Positions 1 through 8,477 of a stretch of DNA of 64,000 nucleotides are shown one piece after another. The first letter of the stretch is position 1. Each line of letters starts with the position of its first letter. The notes under the pieces were generated by a model. That model had not been told where the DNA came from. It worked only from the letters and a program-made list of their open reading frames with translations, and made no database searches. Source of the stretch: Streptomyces albicerus (GTDB lineage Bacteria; Actinomycetota; Actinomycetes; Streptomycetales; Streptomycetaceae); assembly GCF_008905045.1 (NCBI RefSeq), contig NZ_VWMY01000010.1, positions 75,172-139,171 on the forward strand. The letters run 5' to 3'. The position numbers and the translations under genes are program-made.

Positions 1-888
1 CCACAGGGCGGGACCGACCCGGTCCGTGGAATTGCCCCGGTCCGGGGAACCGACCCTGTCCGGGCCAAAGCCCTCTCCACGCGCGCGTGCATCCCGTGCT
101 TCCCGAGCATCCTGCGCTTCGCGTGCATCCCGCGCTGCCCGTGCAAGGCGTTCCCGTCGCTCGTCCAGTGACCAGACCTGGCCGCAGCGCGTGAGCACCA
201 GGTAGATCGCCATCAGGTGGATGACGTTGTCGCCGCCGTCTCCCATGAAGACGCTGCGGTTCTGCAGGGAGAGCACGCCGATCAAGAAGAGCACGGACAT
301 GGTTCGCGTGCGCCAGCCGAGCATCAGCAGGGCGCTGGACAGCACGGCGAGCGCGTAGACGATCTCGAACCACACCTGGCTGTTGGCCCACATGAGAGCC
401 GTGAAGGAGTGGTTGCTCGCGATGAGCTGCTGGGCCAGGTCCCAGCTCCAGGGGCCGTCGGGACCGTACATCTCCTGGCGGTGCGGGAACTCGCGCAGCA
501 GGAACAGCAGCCAGGTCGCGGAGAAGCCGATGCGGATCACGGCGGTCTGGTACCGGCCGAGGGCCTCGCCCGTGACGCGCGCGATGGTCTGCCCGAGCGT
601 CCGGTCGAGGCGGTGCTTGCGGTCGAAACGGTTGATCCGGCTGGTGAGACGGTCGCGACCGGGGTTGCTCAGCCGATCGCGACTGAGGCTGCTCGTCCGG
701 GTGGGGTCGGGCTTGCTCATCCGGTCGGGGCCGGGGCCGCCTATCGGGTTGCGGTCAGGGTCGCTCGTCCCGTCGGGGCCGGCGCCGCTCACCGCCTTGC
801 GCGCGGGGTCGCTCGTCCGGTCGGGGCCGGGACCACCCATCGGGTTGCGGTCAGGGTCGCTCGTCCGGTTGCGGTCAGGGTCGCTCAT
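1..888 (-). CDS. HTTM-domain membrane protein (partial, cut by window start)
   Basis: The frame is open from the ATG at 886-888 to the window edge, so the C-terminus is missing. The first ~85 residues are hydrophilic and repetitive (SDPDRN, GGPGPDR motifs). Then come membrane segments including FSATWLLFLLREF and YALAVLSSALLMLGW, the motif GDGGDNVIHLMAIYLVL, and a charged Arg/Ala/Asp tail (DAREAQDAREARDAR). This matches the HTTM family, related to vitamin K-dependent gamma-carboxylases; bacterial members are mostly uncharacterised. The start overlaps the stop of the DUF5819 gene (ATGA at 885-888), so the two are probably translationally coupled and may form one membrane unit. Family assignment is inferred from topology and motif; substrate unknown. 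Confidence 0.75.
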   Translation of the reverse strand, partial: MSDPDRNRTSDPDRNPMGGPGPDRTSDPARKAVSGAGPDGTSDPDRNPIGGPGPDRMSKPDPTRTSSLSRDRLSNPGRDRLTSRINRFDRKHRLDRTLGQTIARVTGEALGRYQTAVIRIGFSATWLLFLLREFPHRQEMYGPDGPWSWDLAQQLIASNHSFTALMWANSQVWFEIVYALAVLSSALLMLGWRTRTMSVLFLIGVLSLQNRSVFMGDGGDNVIHLMAIYLVLTRCGQVWSLDERRERLARAARDAREAQDAREARDARARGEGFGPDRVGSPDRGNSTDRVGPALW

Positions 889-1775
889 CGGGCGCTCGCC
901 TCCGCCCCCGTGGACGCCGTGGACCCCGTGGGCCGCGTCCCTGCCGCCCGGTCGGTCTCCGAGACCAGCCACCAGGGGAGCTGGCGGAAGATGGGCTTGT
1001 CGGACACCTGCTCCTGGCTCCACTTCGGAGGCGGCACATTGGTCGTACGGGAGCGGACCTGGACCTGTCGCACGACGGCGCCGCGGCCACCCGCCTGCTC
1101 GCGGTCGAGACGCAGGACCACGATGCGGCGCAGATAGCGCTCGGAGAGGGCTCCGCGCAGGCCGCTCGGACGGTTCTGGTTGTCGTGCGTCGCCACGAAG
1201 AAGTCCCAGGCCCTGCGCAACTCGTTCTGCTGGGTGTGGCTGGGCAGCAGATTGCCGTCGATGGCCGCGCCGTCCAGCGCGGAGAGGTCGTACCAGCCGG
1301 TCGTTCTGACATCGCCGTCCGCGGTGCGTACCTCCGCGCGGACCTGGACCGCGATGTTCTGCTGCAGCGGGTTGGGCGCGAAGAGCTTCCAGTTCTGCTC
1401 GAACTCGGGGTAGACCCACTCGTCGATCGCCCGCCCGTGCTGCTTGGTGACCGTGTTCGACGGCGCGACATGTAGGAACACCATGCCGAGGTGCGCACAG
1501 GCGGCGACCGCGACGACGGCGAGGGCGAGCGCGGCGGCGATCTGGAACGGGACGGAGAGGGCGGCTATGCCGGAGGGAGGAGGGGGATCGACGGGAGAGG
1601 GACCGGCGAGACCGGGACCGGGACCGGCGGAAGGTGCCTCTTCGTGCTGACGCGGGATCCCGACGCGCGCCTCACCCGGGGTCGCCCGACCGTTCGGCGG
1701 AGGGCCGCCGGGGGCGGTGGCCGCGGGCTCGCCCGGCACGGGCCGGGCGTTCGAGCCCTCGTCGTACGCGTCCAT
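885..1775 (-). CDS. DUF5819 family membrane-anchored protein
   Basis: 296 residues from the ATG at 1773-1775 (MDAYDEGSN), which is preceded by a weak purine-rich GAACGGGGCGGG. Upstream in-frame codons are Arg-rich and unlikely to be translated. There is a Pro/Gly-rich cytoplasmic N-terminus, one membrane segment (IAAALALAVVAVAACAHLGM), then an extracytoplasmic region with WKLFAPNPLQQN and an Asp/Asn-rich segment, as in DUF5819. The gene is followed with a 4-nt overlap by the HTTM gene; this pairing is common in Streptomyces and suggests a joint but unknown role. The tail (ARPTGSTASTG) is low complexity. Confidence 0.8.
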   Translation of the reverse strand: MDAYDEGSNARPVPGEPAATAPGGPPPNGRATPGEARVGIPRQHEEAPSAGPGPGLAGPSPVDPPPPSGIAALSVPFQIAAALALAVVAVAACAHLGMVFLHVAPSNTVTKQHGRAIDEWVYPEFEQNWKLFAPNPLQQNIAVQVRAEVRTADGDVRTTGWYDLSALDGAAIDGNLLPSHTQQNELRRAWDFFVATHDNQNRPSGLRGALSERYLRRIVVLRLDREQAGGRGAVVRQVQVRSRTTNVPPPKWSQEQVSDKPIFRQLPWWLVSETDRAAGTRPTGSTASTGAEASAR

Positions 1776-2057
1776 CCCGCCCCGTTCCCCGATGTCTGTC
1801 CGATTCCGTCGCCGGCCCGCGAGGCGGCATACCGTCCGCGCGGCACCACGCCGCGACGGTCGCACCGGAACGGTACTCAGGCGCACCCGCCCGGCACAGC
1901 CCCAAGGGACACAGCGGCCACGAGGTTATCCACAGTGGTTGACACCTTACGGCCCCACCCGACCCTCGAACCGTACTTACCGAACGATCGGTCGGCCACT
2001 CGCCCACAGTCCGGGGCCGCGGGGCGACGACAGCCGGTCCACGCCGTTCCCTTCTTG

Positions 2058-2071
2058 TAGAACCTGTTCTA
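2058..2071. promoter_or_regulatory. KstR-like operator upstream of acyl-CoA dehydrogenase
   Basis: TAGAACCTGTTCTA fits the published KstR pattern TnnAACnnGTTnnA exactly. It lies 46 bp before the GTG of the acyl-CoA dehydrogenase gene. KstR is the TetR-family repressor of steroid and lipid catabolism genes in mycolata. A second inverted repeat (TGACG-3 nt-CGTCA, 2075-2087) lies between it and the ribosome-binding site. Operator function is inferred from the motif alone. Confidence 0.55.
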
Positions 2072-2117
2072 TCTTGACGCACCGTCAGATCAACGGATCC
2101 GCCGGGAGGACAAGGCC

Positions 2118-3254
2118 GTGGACTTCACCTTCACCGAGGAGCAGCAGGCGGCCGTGGAGGCGGCGAAGGCGGTTTTCGCGGGGGTCGCGCCGGACGGTGT
2201 GCCGAGCCCCGCGCTCACCCCGGGCGCCGTCGCGGACGACTTCGACCGCGCGCTGTGGGCGAAGCTCGCCGACGCCGACCTGCTGAGCCTGCTGCTCGAC
2301 GCGCGCCACGGCGGCGCGGGCCTGGACGCCATCGCGCTCTGCCTGGTGCTGCGGGAGTCGGCGAAGGTGCTCGCGCGCGTGCCGTTGCTGGAGAGCACCG
2401 CGGCCGCGGTGGCCGTGCAGACGTACGGCGGCGAGGAGTTGAAGTCGGATCTGCTCGCGCGGGCCGGCCGGGGCGAGGTGGTCCTGACGGTCGCCGCGAA
2501 CGGTCGTACGGGCCATGACGGCGCCGAACTCGCCGTCACCGCACGGCCGGAGGGCGACGCGTGGGTGCTGGACGGCATACAGACGGCCGTCCCCTGGGCG
2601 CAGAACGCCGACTTCGTCCTCGTACCCGCCCTGAGCACGGACTCGGGCCGCTCCGTGCTCGCCCTCGTACCCCGCGTCCAGGAGGGCGCGCTGCTCGCCG
2701 AGCAGATCTCGACGACGGGCGAACGGCTCGGCGAACTCCGGCTGGATTCCGTACGTATCCCCGCGCGCGACGTCATCGACGCCGACGGCGCCTGGGAGTG
2801 GCTGCGGGACCTGCTCGCCACCGGGACGTGCGCGCTGGCGCTCGGGCTCGGCGAGGGCGTGCTCGGGATGACGAGCGAATACACCAGCAAGCGGGAGCAG
2901 TTCGGGTTCCCGGTCGCCACGTTCCAGGCCGTGGCCGTGCAGGCCGCCGACCGCTATATCGATCTGCGCGCGATGGAGGCGACTCTCTGGCAGGCCGCGT
3001 GGCGGATCAGCGCGGGGGCGGGCGGGGCGCTGCCCGCGTCCGGTGACGTCGCCGTCGCCAAGATCTGGGCCTCCGAGGGCGTACGACGCGTCGTGCAGAC
3101 CGCGCAGCATCTGCACGGGGGCTTCGGCGCGGACACCGACTACCCCCTGCACCGGTACCACGCCTGGGCCAAGCACCTGGAACTCTCACTCGGCCCGGCG
3201 GCGGCGCACGAGGAGACGCTGGGGGATTTGCTGGCAGCCCATCTTTTGGGCTGA
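2118..3254 (+). CDS. Acyl-CoA dehydrogenase family protein (FadE-like)
   Basis: 378 residues; GTG start with a strong ribosome-binding site GGGAGGA at 2104-2110. The N-terminal helical domain (FTFTEEQQAAVEAAKAVF), middle beta domain and C-terminal FAD-binding helical domain are present, with the family signature near the end (QHLHGGFGADTDYPLHRYH) and TSKREQFGFPVATFQAVAVQ. Such enzymes oxidise acyl-CoA thioesters to 2-enoyl-CoA using FAD. It stands alone without other beta-oxidation genes. The KstR-like operator suggests a steroid or related side-chain substrate; this is inference. Small FadE proteins of that pathway often work as heteromers, so activity may need a partner encoded elsewhere. 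Confidence 0.88.
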   Translation: MDFTFTEEQQAAVEAAKAVFAGVAPDGVPSPALTPGAVADDFDRALWAKLADADLLSLLLDARHGGAGLDAIALCLVLRESAKVLARVPLLESTAAAVAVQTYGGEELKSDLLARAGRGEVVLTVAANGRTGHDGAELAVTARPEGDAWVLDGIQTAVPWAQNADFVLVPALSTDSGRSVLALVPRVQEGALLAEQISTTGERLGELRLDSVRIPARDVIDADGAWEWLRDLLATGTCALALGLGEGVLGMTSEYTSKREQFGFPVATFQAVAVQAADRYIDLRAMEATLWQAAWRISAGAGGALPASGDVAVAKIWASEGVRRVVQTAQHLHGGFGADTDYPLHRYHAWAKHLELSLGPAAAHEETLGDLLAAHLLG

Positions 3255-3278
3255 GCCCGCTCCAGACGCGAGCTCGCC

Positions 3279-3338
3279 GTGAGCTCGCTTGGCGTGAGCT
3301 CGTTTGGCATGAGCTCGCTTGGCGTGAGGCCGATTTGA
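3279..3338. repeat. 15-bp direct repeats in a 229-bp gap
   Basis: Three units of the type GTGAGCTCGCTTGGC (3279-3293, 3294-3308, 3309-3323) and a decayed fourth. Further right (3418-3472) are short CTGCCGGG and GGCTGTC runs. The gap between the acyl-CoA dehydrogenase and the rhodanese shows no gene. Confidence 0.85.
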
Positions 3339-3483
3339 GCTCCGCCTCGGGGTGAGCGCCGGGGCGCCTCGCGTCCTTCAGCCCACGGCGCACAGCTCAC
3401 GGCTCGACGCTGCCCTCAGCCCGGCTGCCGGGCTGCCGGGCTGCCCGGCTGTCGGCTGTCGGCTGTCGGCTGTCCAGAGTCCG

Positions 3484-3831
3484 TTAAAGCACGAACCCCG
3501 GCTGCCCCTCGGCGTTCACCACAGGACGACCCACGGCTGCCCAGACCTGCATGCCGCCGTCGACGTTCACCGCGTCGATGCCCTGCTGGACCAGGTACAT
3601 CGCCACCTGCGCCGAGCGGCCACCGGAGCGGCAGATCACGTGGACCCTGCCGTCCTGCGGCGCCGCCTCGGTCAGCTCGCCGTAGCGGGCGACGAAATCA
3701 CTGATGGGGATGTGCAGAGCCCCTTCGGCGTGACCCGCCTGCCACTCGTCGTCCTCCCGGACGTCCAGCAGGAAGTCACCGTCCGCGAGATCCCCGACCT
3801 CGACCGTGGGCACACCAGCTCCGAAACTCAT
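3484..3831 (-). CDS. Single-domain rhodanese-like protein
   Basis: 115 residues from the ATG at 3829-3831 (MSFGAGVPTVEV). Contains FLLDVREDDEWQAGHAEGALHIP and the active-site loop CRSGGRS with the catalytic Cys, then GGMQVW, all typical of a one-domain rhodanese (sulfur carrier or transferase) of normal length. Predicted cytosolic. No sulfur-metabolism neighbours, so the partner is unknown. It is followed at some distance by nothing on its own strand. Confidence 0.9.
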   Translation of the reverse strand: MSFGAGVPTVEVGDLADGDFLLDVREDDEWQAGHAEGALHIPISDFVARYGELTEAAPQDGRVHVICRSGGRSAQVAMYLVQQGIDAVNVDGGMQVWAAVGRPVVNAEGQPGFVL

Positions 3832-3874
3832 GCCCCCGACGCTACCTGACCGGGCCATTCCGCAGATCCGCCCG

Positions 3875-3922
3875 GTGTACGCGGCCGTGTACGCGGCCAC
3901 CACTCATTCCGTGTACGCGGCC
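3875..3922. repeat. GTGTACGCGGCC repeated three times
   Basis: Copies at 3875-3886, 3887-3898 and 3911-3922, in the gap upstream of the rhodanese gene and downstream of the J-domain gene. The role is unknown; they could affect rhodanese transcription. Confidence 0.8.
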
Positions 3923-4003
3923 ACCCCTCATCCCAAGGCCAGACGCGCATCCGAAGACCGACCGCACAGCTCAAAGCCGGCCGCTCACCAGGAAGCCGCC
4001 CCC

Positions 4004-5053
4004 TCAGGCACCGCTGCCGAGCAAGCCGACCAGCTCCGCCTCCCGCTCGCTCACCTGCGCCAGCAGCTGCTCGGCGATTTCCTCGAGCAGCCGGTCGGGG
4101 TCCTCCGGAGCGATCTTGAGCATCGAGCCGATCGCGCTCTCCTCCAGGTCGCGGGCCACGACAGCGAGCAGTTCCTTGCGCTGGGCGAGCCATTCGAGAC
4201 GGGCGTAGAGCTCCTCGCTACGGCTCGGGCGCCACTCCTCGGGCACGGGACCGGCGGCCCACTCCTCGGACAGTTCCCGGAGGAGGGGCTCGTCACCTCG
4301 GCCGTACGCGGCGTTGACCCGGGAGATGAACTCGTCGCGCCGCGCGCGCTCCGCGTCGTCCTGCGCCAGGTCGGGGTGCGCCTTGCGGACGAGCTCCCGG
4401 TAGAGCTTGCGGGCCTCGTCGCTCGGCCGGACCCGCTGCGGCGGCCGCACCGGCTGCTCGGTCAGCATCGCCGAGGCCTCTGGTGTCAGTCCGTCCGAGT
4501 CGAGCCAGTCGTGGAAGAGCTCCTCGATGCCCGGCATCGGCATGACGCGGGCGCGCGCCTCCTGCGCCTTGCGCACGTCCTCCGGGGCGCCGGTGCGCGC
4601 GGCCCGCGCCTCAGCGATCTGCGCCTCCAGCTCGTCGAGCCGTGAGTACATCGGCCCGAGCTTCTGGTGGTGCAGCCGGGAGAAGTTCTCCACCTCGACC
4701 CGGAACGTCTCCACCGCGATCTCGAACTCGATCAACGCCTGCTCGGCCGCCCGCACGGCCCGCTCCAGCCGCTCCTCGGGCCGCGCCTGCCCTTCGCCTC
4801 CGGTCTCACCCGAGGCCTCGCCGCCACCGCCCGCGCCCGACGACGCGTCGGCGCCCGACTCAGACGACGCCTCGGCGCCGGACTCGGAGGACGCCTCGGC
4901 GCCCGGCTCGACGTCCGACTCAGGGGACGGCTCGGCGCCCGACTCGCCGGATGGCGGCTCGGCGGACGGCACCTCCTCGGCGCGCGGCTCACCGGCGCCC
5001 GGCTCCGCGGAGGGCGGTTCGGACGGGGACTGCTCAGCTTCCGGGGTCGTCAC
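4004..5053 (-). CDS. J-domain protein with long acidic N-terminus
   Basis: 349 residues, GTG start at 5051-5053. Residues 1 to about 90 are low complexity (Glu/Ser/Ala/Gly/Pro, with repeats of the type EASSESGA). A coiled-coil-like region follows (LERAVRAAEQALIEFEIAVETF), then a short J-domain (KLYRELVRKAHPDLAQDDAERARRDE) with the HPD tripeptide needed to stimulate an Hsp70 ATPase, and a helical C-terminal tail. No Gly/Phe region or zinc-finger domain, so it is a specialised J-protein rather than DnaJ itself. The client is unknown; in Streptomyces this is a conserved protein of unknown role. Confidence 0.8.
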   Translation of the reverse strand: MTTPEAEQSPSEPPSAEPGAGEPRAEEVPSAEPPSGESGAEPSPESDVEPGAEASSESGAEASSESGADASSGAGGGGEASGETGGEGQARPEERLERAVRAAEQALIEFEIAVETFRVEVENFSRLHHQKLGPMYSRLDELEAQIAEARAARTGAPEDVRKAQEARARVMPMPGIEELFHDWLDSDGLTPEASAMLTEQPVRPPQRVRPSDEARKLYRELVRKAHPDLAQDDAERARRDEFISRVNAAYGRGDEPLLRELSEEWAAGPVPEEWRPSRSEELYARLEWLAQRKELLAVVARDLEESAIGSMLKIAPEDPDRLLEEIAEQLLAQVSEREAELVGLLGSGA

Positions 5054-5122
5054 CCGTCCAGCCTAGGCCACGGTTCAGCCACCCACTCGAACCCACCGGG
5101 ACGTGGGCCTTCACCCCACCCG

Positions 5123-6538
5123 TCAGACCCCCAGCTCCCCCTTGATCCGCCCCGCTCGCACGGCCGCCACCAGCTCCGCGTGGTCCGCCTCGGTCCGGTC
5201 CGCGTACGCCACCGAGAAGGAGGCGACTGCCTCGTCCAGCTCCTCGCTCTTGCCGCAGTACCCCGCGATCAGCCGCGGATCGGCGCTGTGGGCGTGCGCC
5301 CGCGCCAGCAGCGCCCCCGTCATCCGGGCGTAGTCGTCTATCTGGTCCGCGGCCAGCGCCGCGGGATCGACGCTGCCCTTGCGGTTGCGGAACTGCCGTA
5401 CCTGGAAGGGGCGTCCGTCGACCGTCGTCCAGCCGAGGAGGATGTCGCTGACGACCTGCATGCGCTTCTGGCCGAGGACGACCCGGCGGCCCTCGTGCAC
5501 GACCTCCGGCGCCGCGAGGCCGACCGTCTGCAGATGCGGCACCAGGACGGACGTACGGGCCTCCTTCACCTGGAGGACGAGGGGCTCACCGCGGTGGTCC
5601 AGCAGCAGCACCACGTACGAACGCGCGCCCACGCTGCCCGTGCCGACGACACGGAACGCGACGTCGTGCACCGCGTGCCTCGCGAGGAGCGGGAGCCGGT
5701 CCTCGGAGAGTGTGCTCAGGTACTCCTCCAGCGACGCGGCCACGGCGGCGGCCTCGGCGTCCTGCACGCGGCGCAGCACCGGCGGAGCGTCGACGAAGTG
5801 GCGCCCGCCGCCCTCGACGACCTCCGTCGCCTTCGCCGCGAACCGCCCGCTGGTGTTGGCCCGTGCCTTCTCCGAGACCCGCTCCAGTGTGCCGAGCAGG
5901 TCGTGGGCGTCGGTGTGGGAGACCAGCTCCTCGTCCGCGATGGCGTTCCACGCGTCCAGGACCGGGAGCTTGGCGAGCAGCCGCATGGTGCGCCGGTACG
6001 AACCAGTCGCGAACTGCGCCGCCTTGCGGCATATGTCCTCGTCCGCCCCCGCCTCACGGCCGGCGAGCACCAGCGAGGTCGCAAGCCGCTTGAGGTCCCA
6101 CTCCCACGGCCCGTGCACCGTTTCGTCGAAGTCGTTCAGGTCGATGACGAGGCCGCCGCGGGCGTCCGCGTACAGGCCGAAGTTCGCCGCGTGCGCGTCG
6201 CCGCAGATCTGTGCGCCGATGCCCGTCCACGGCGTACGCGCCAGGTCGTACGCCATGAGTCCGGCCGAGCCGCGCAGGAAGGCGAAGGGAGTGGCCGCCA
6301 TCCTGCCGACCCTTATCGGTGTGAGCTCGAGAATCCGGCCGCGGTTGGACTCCTCCACCGCGGTCACGGCGTCCGGCCGACCGCCGTTCGTGTCGAAAGA
6401 GGCGTGCGCACTGCGCGGGACGCGTCCCCGCAACGCCTTGCCCTCCTCCTTGGGCGAGCCCTCCGCGGGCCACCGCGCGAACCCGCGCACCCCCGGAACC
6501 CTTGCCGCCCCAGCCTCCGCACCACCGGTCTCGCTCAC
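5123..6538 (-). CDS. DUF2252 family protein
   Basis: 471 residues, GTG at 6536-6538 with a good GGGGGAGGCGG ribosome-binding site. The motifs GDAHAANFGLYADARGG and DLNDFDETVHGPWEWDLKR resemble the catalytic and metal-binding parts of the aminoglycoside phosphotransferase/kinase fold, and are the hallmark of DUF2252. The family is uncharacterised; a small-molecule kinase activity is plausible but unproven. Monocistronic, with a DnaA-box-like sequence 75 bp upstream (6613-6621). Confidence 0.85.
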   Translation of the reverse strand: MSETGGAEAGAARVPGVRGFARWPAEGSPKEEGKALRGRVPRSAHASFDTNGGRPDAVTAVEESNRGRILELTPIRVGRMAATPFAFLRGSAGLMAYDLARTPWTGIGAQICGDAHAANFGLYADARGGLVIDLNDFDETVHGPWEWDLKRLATSLVLAGREAGADEDICRKAAQFATGSYRRTMRLLAKLPVLDAWNAIADEELVSHTDAHDLLGTLERVSEKARANTSGRFAAKATEVVEGGGRHFVDAPPVLRRVQDAEAAAVAASLEEYLSTLSEDRLPLLARHAVHDVAFRVVGTGSVGARSYVVLLLDHRGEPLVLQVKEARTSVLVPHLQTVGLAAPEVVHEGRRVVLGQKRMQVVSDILLGWTTVDGRPFQVRQFRNRKGSVDPAALAADQIDDYARMTGALLARAHAHSADPRLIAGYCGKSEELDEAVASFSVAYADRTEADHAELVAAVRAGRIKGELGV

Positions 6539-6980
6539 CCGAACCGCCTCCCCCGCACACGAACATCAACTCGTGACGACCGTACAGCCGGTCACCATTC
6601 CGCGTGAGCCCCTGTGGACAACTCCGCCCCTGTGGAAAACACCCCAGCTCAACGAGGACGGCGGGCCACGCCGACTGAGCACGAACGACACGGCGGGCGT
6701 ACTCCCGACGGCGTGCAGACGCGCACGGCCTTTTCCCCACCGCGGCAGGGGATCCACGCGGCACTCTCGGCGCTGCCCTTCAAAACGGACAACAGACGAA
6801 TCGGCGTCACCAGGCTCACCAGACTGCGACCTCACCGGGCTCAGCAGGTTCACCGGACGGCGACGATCCCGCCCCCGTCTCAGGCCGCCCCGGACCCGGC
6901 AGCCACCACCCAACCGCAGCCCCGCCCGTGAGATACCTCACCGCGAAGGCTCCGCCCGTCCGTACCCGTTCGGGCAACGA
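6539..6980. other. Intergenic region with a DnaA box, no gene seen
   Basis: About 440 bp between the DUF2252 start and the tRNA-Leu terminator. It holds a perfect DnaA box (TGTGGACAA, 6613-6621) and a related TGTGGAAAA 16 bp further on. Open frames here lack ribosome-binding sites and recognisable content. Confidence 0.6.
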
Positions 6981-7024
6981 GAAACGGGCCCCCACCAGAA
7001 CTTTCGTTCCTGGTGGAGACCCGT
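6981..7024 (-). terminator. Terminator of tRNA-Leu
   Basis: On the minus strand a long stem (CGGGTCTCCACCAGGAAC pairing with GTTCTGGTGGGGGCCCG, GAAA loop) is followed by TTTCTCGTT. It lies just after the tRNA 3' end. Confidence 0.85.
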
Positions 7025-7030
7025 CTCCGG

Positions 7031-7117
7031 TGGTGCGCGAGGGGGGAGTTGAACCCCCACGCCCTTGCGGGCACTGGAACCTGAATCCAGCGCGTCTGCC
7101 TATTCCGCCACCCGCGC
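7031..7117 (-). tRNA. tRNA-Leu (CAG)
   Basis: 87 nt including an encoded CCA. Acceptor GCGCGGG pairs with CTCGCGC; the anticodon stem CTGGA/TCCAG encloses loop TTCAGGT, so the anticodon is CAG. A long variable arm (GTGCCCGCAAGGGCGT region) marks a class II tRNA, and GTTCAACTC forms the T-loop. Confidence 0.95.
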
Positions 7118-7618
7118 ATTGGGTGTGTCGTCCGTCTCTCACCGCGTGGGTGAGCGCCTGCCGACATCGAGAAGATTAGCACGCTGGAGAGGGTGGATTC
7201 ACATCCGTTTCCGAGGGCGGCGGGAGGGCAGCCGGCCTCCGCGTCACCCCCCGCATCACCCCCTCATCACCTGCGGGACCGCCTCGGACGGCGCCCCGGA
7301 TCCCATCGCCCCCACCCTCCACGTATCAACGAGAACCGGTTCACGTATCAACCTCGTACCGGTCCCGGCCATCTCCCCAGGAGGCGGCCAAGGTCCACAG
7401 TCAGGTGCGGGACACTGTGGTGAAGCCACCTCTACGATCCTTCCCATACGGAGTGCCCGGGGGAGTTCGAAGAGTGGCTCCGGAGGGAACTTCGGGAGGG
7501 GACTTCAGTGGGCGTCGACACCCGTCGACCGGGCCGACAGGGGGAACCAGCCGATTTCCCGGCGCGTGGATACGATCAGTAAGCAGTACCAGGGCAACGA
7601 CAAAGGAGGAGGTGCCCC
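7118..7618. promoter_or_regulatory. Upstream region of the fhaA operon
   Basis: 500 bp without a gene. It contains a 22-bp direct repeat (7320-7341 and 7342-7363) that begins CACGTATCAAC and ends with ACCGGT, and the inverted repeat GTCGA-4 nt-TCGAC near 7512. These could be operators for the operon that starts at 7619, but no promoter hexamers can be assigned with confidence. Confidence 0.4.
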
Positions 7619-8467
7619 ATGGGAGTCCTGAAGAAGTTCGAGCAACGTCTCGAAGGTCTGGTCAACGGCACCTTCGCCAAGGTGTTCAAGTCCGAGGTCC
7701 AGCCCGTGGAGATCGCGGGTGCGCTCCAGCGGGAGTGCGACAACAACGCCACCATCTGGAACCGCGACCGGACCGTCGTCCCCAACGACTTCATCGTGGA
7801 GCTGAGCACGCCCGACTTCGAGCGTCTCAGCCCCTACTCGGGCCAGCTCGGCGACGAGCTGGCCGGCATGGTGCGCGACTACGCGAAGCAGCAGCGCTAC
7901 ACCTTCATGGGCCCCATCAAGGTCCACCTGGAGAAGGCGGACGACCTGGACACCGGTCTGTACCGGGTGCGCAGCCGTACGCTCGCCTCCTCCGCCAACC
8001 AGCAGGCCGCTCCCGAGCGCGCCCCCGCGGGCCCGCCCCCGGCGGCCGCCCGCGGTCAGGCCGGCGGCTACGGCTACCCGCCCGCCGCCGCTCCCCCCAT
8101 GCCTGCCGCGCCGCCGCCCGGCGGCCGTCCGGGACCCGCGCCGATGGGCCAGCGGCCCGCGGCCGCGGCCCCGCAGCCGGGCGGACGTACGCGGCACTGG
8201 ATCGAGATCAACGGCACCCGCCATCAGATCTCCCGCCCGACGCTGGTGCTGGGCCGCAGCACCGAAGCCGACGTGCGGATCGACGACCCCGGCGTCTCGC
8301 GCCGGCACTGTGAGATCCGGACCGGAACGCCCTCGACGATCCAGGATCTCGGGTCCACCAACGGCATCGTGGTGGACGGGCAGCACACCACCCGCGCTAC
8401 GCTCCGCGACGGCTCGCGGATCGTCGTGGGCAGTACCACCATCATTTACCGGCAAGCCGAAGGGTGA
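7619..8467 (+). CDS. fhaA: FhaA: DUF3662/FHA phosphothreonine-binding protein
   Basis: 282 residues with a strong ribosome-binding site (GGAGGAGG, 8 nt before ATG). The N-terminal DUF3662 domain (residues 1 to ~125; LKKFEQRLEGLVNGTFAKVF) is followed by a Pro/Ala/Gly-rich linker (about 128-190) and a C-terminal FHA domain with GRSTEADVRI, SRRHCEI and DLGSTNG. In Mycobacterium FhaA binds phosphorylated PknB substrates, notably the pseudokinase linked to MurJ, to control peptidoglycan synthesis. It is first in the operon fhaA-fhaB-pstP-rodA-pbpA-pknB; the order is the conserved actinobacterial one. Here the MurJ pseudokinase is encoded 48 kb away. Confidence 0.95.
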   Translation: MGVLKKFEQRLEGLVNGTFAKVFKSEVQPVEIAGALQRECDNNATIWNRDRTVVPNDFIVELSTPDFERLSPYSGQLGDELAGMVRDYAKQQRYTFMGPIKVHLEKADDLDTGLYRVRSRTLASSANQQAAPERAPAGPPPAAARGQAGGYGYPPAAAPPMPAAPPPGGRPGPAPMGQRPAAAAPQPGGRTRHWIEINGTRHQISRPTLVLGRSTEADVRIDDPGVSRRHCEIRTGTPSTIQDLGSTNGIVVDGQHTTRATLRDGSRIVVGSTTIIYRQAEG

Positions 8468-8477
8468 AGCGGGGGCA

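Noticed and set aside
1491..2286. Several overlapping plus-strand frames opposite DUF5819
   Set aside because: Arg/Pro/Gly-rich shadows; the minus-strand gene has a membrane helix and family motif.
3279..3338. Short direct repeats considered as a CRISPR array
   Set aside because: Units abut without spacers and no cas genes are present.
4667..6607. 646-codon plus-strand frame opposite the J-domain and DUF2252 genes
   Set aside because: Runs through two recognisable minus-strand genes and has no motif.
7031..7117. tRNA-Leu considered as an attachment site of an integrated element
   Set aside because: No integrase gene or repeated tRNA 3' end nearby.
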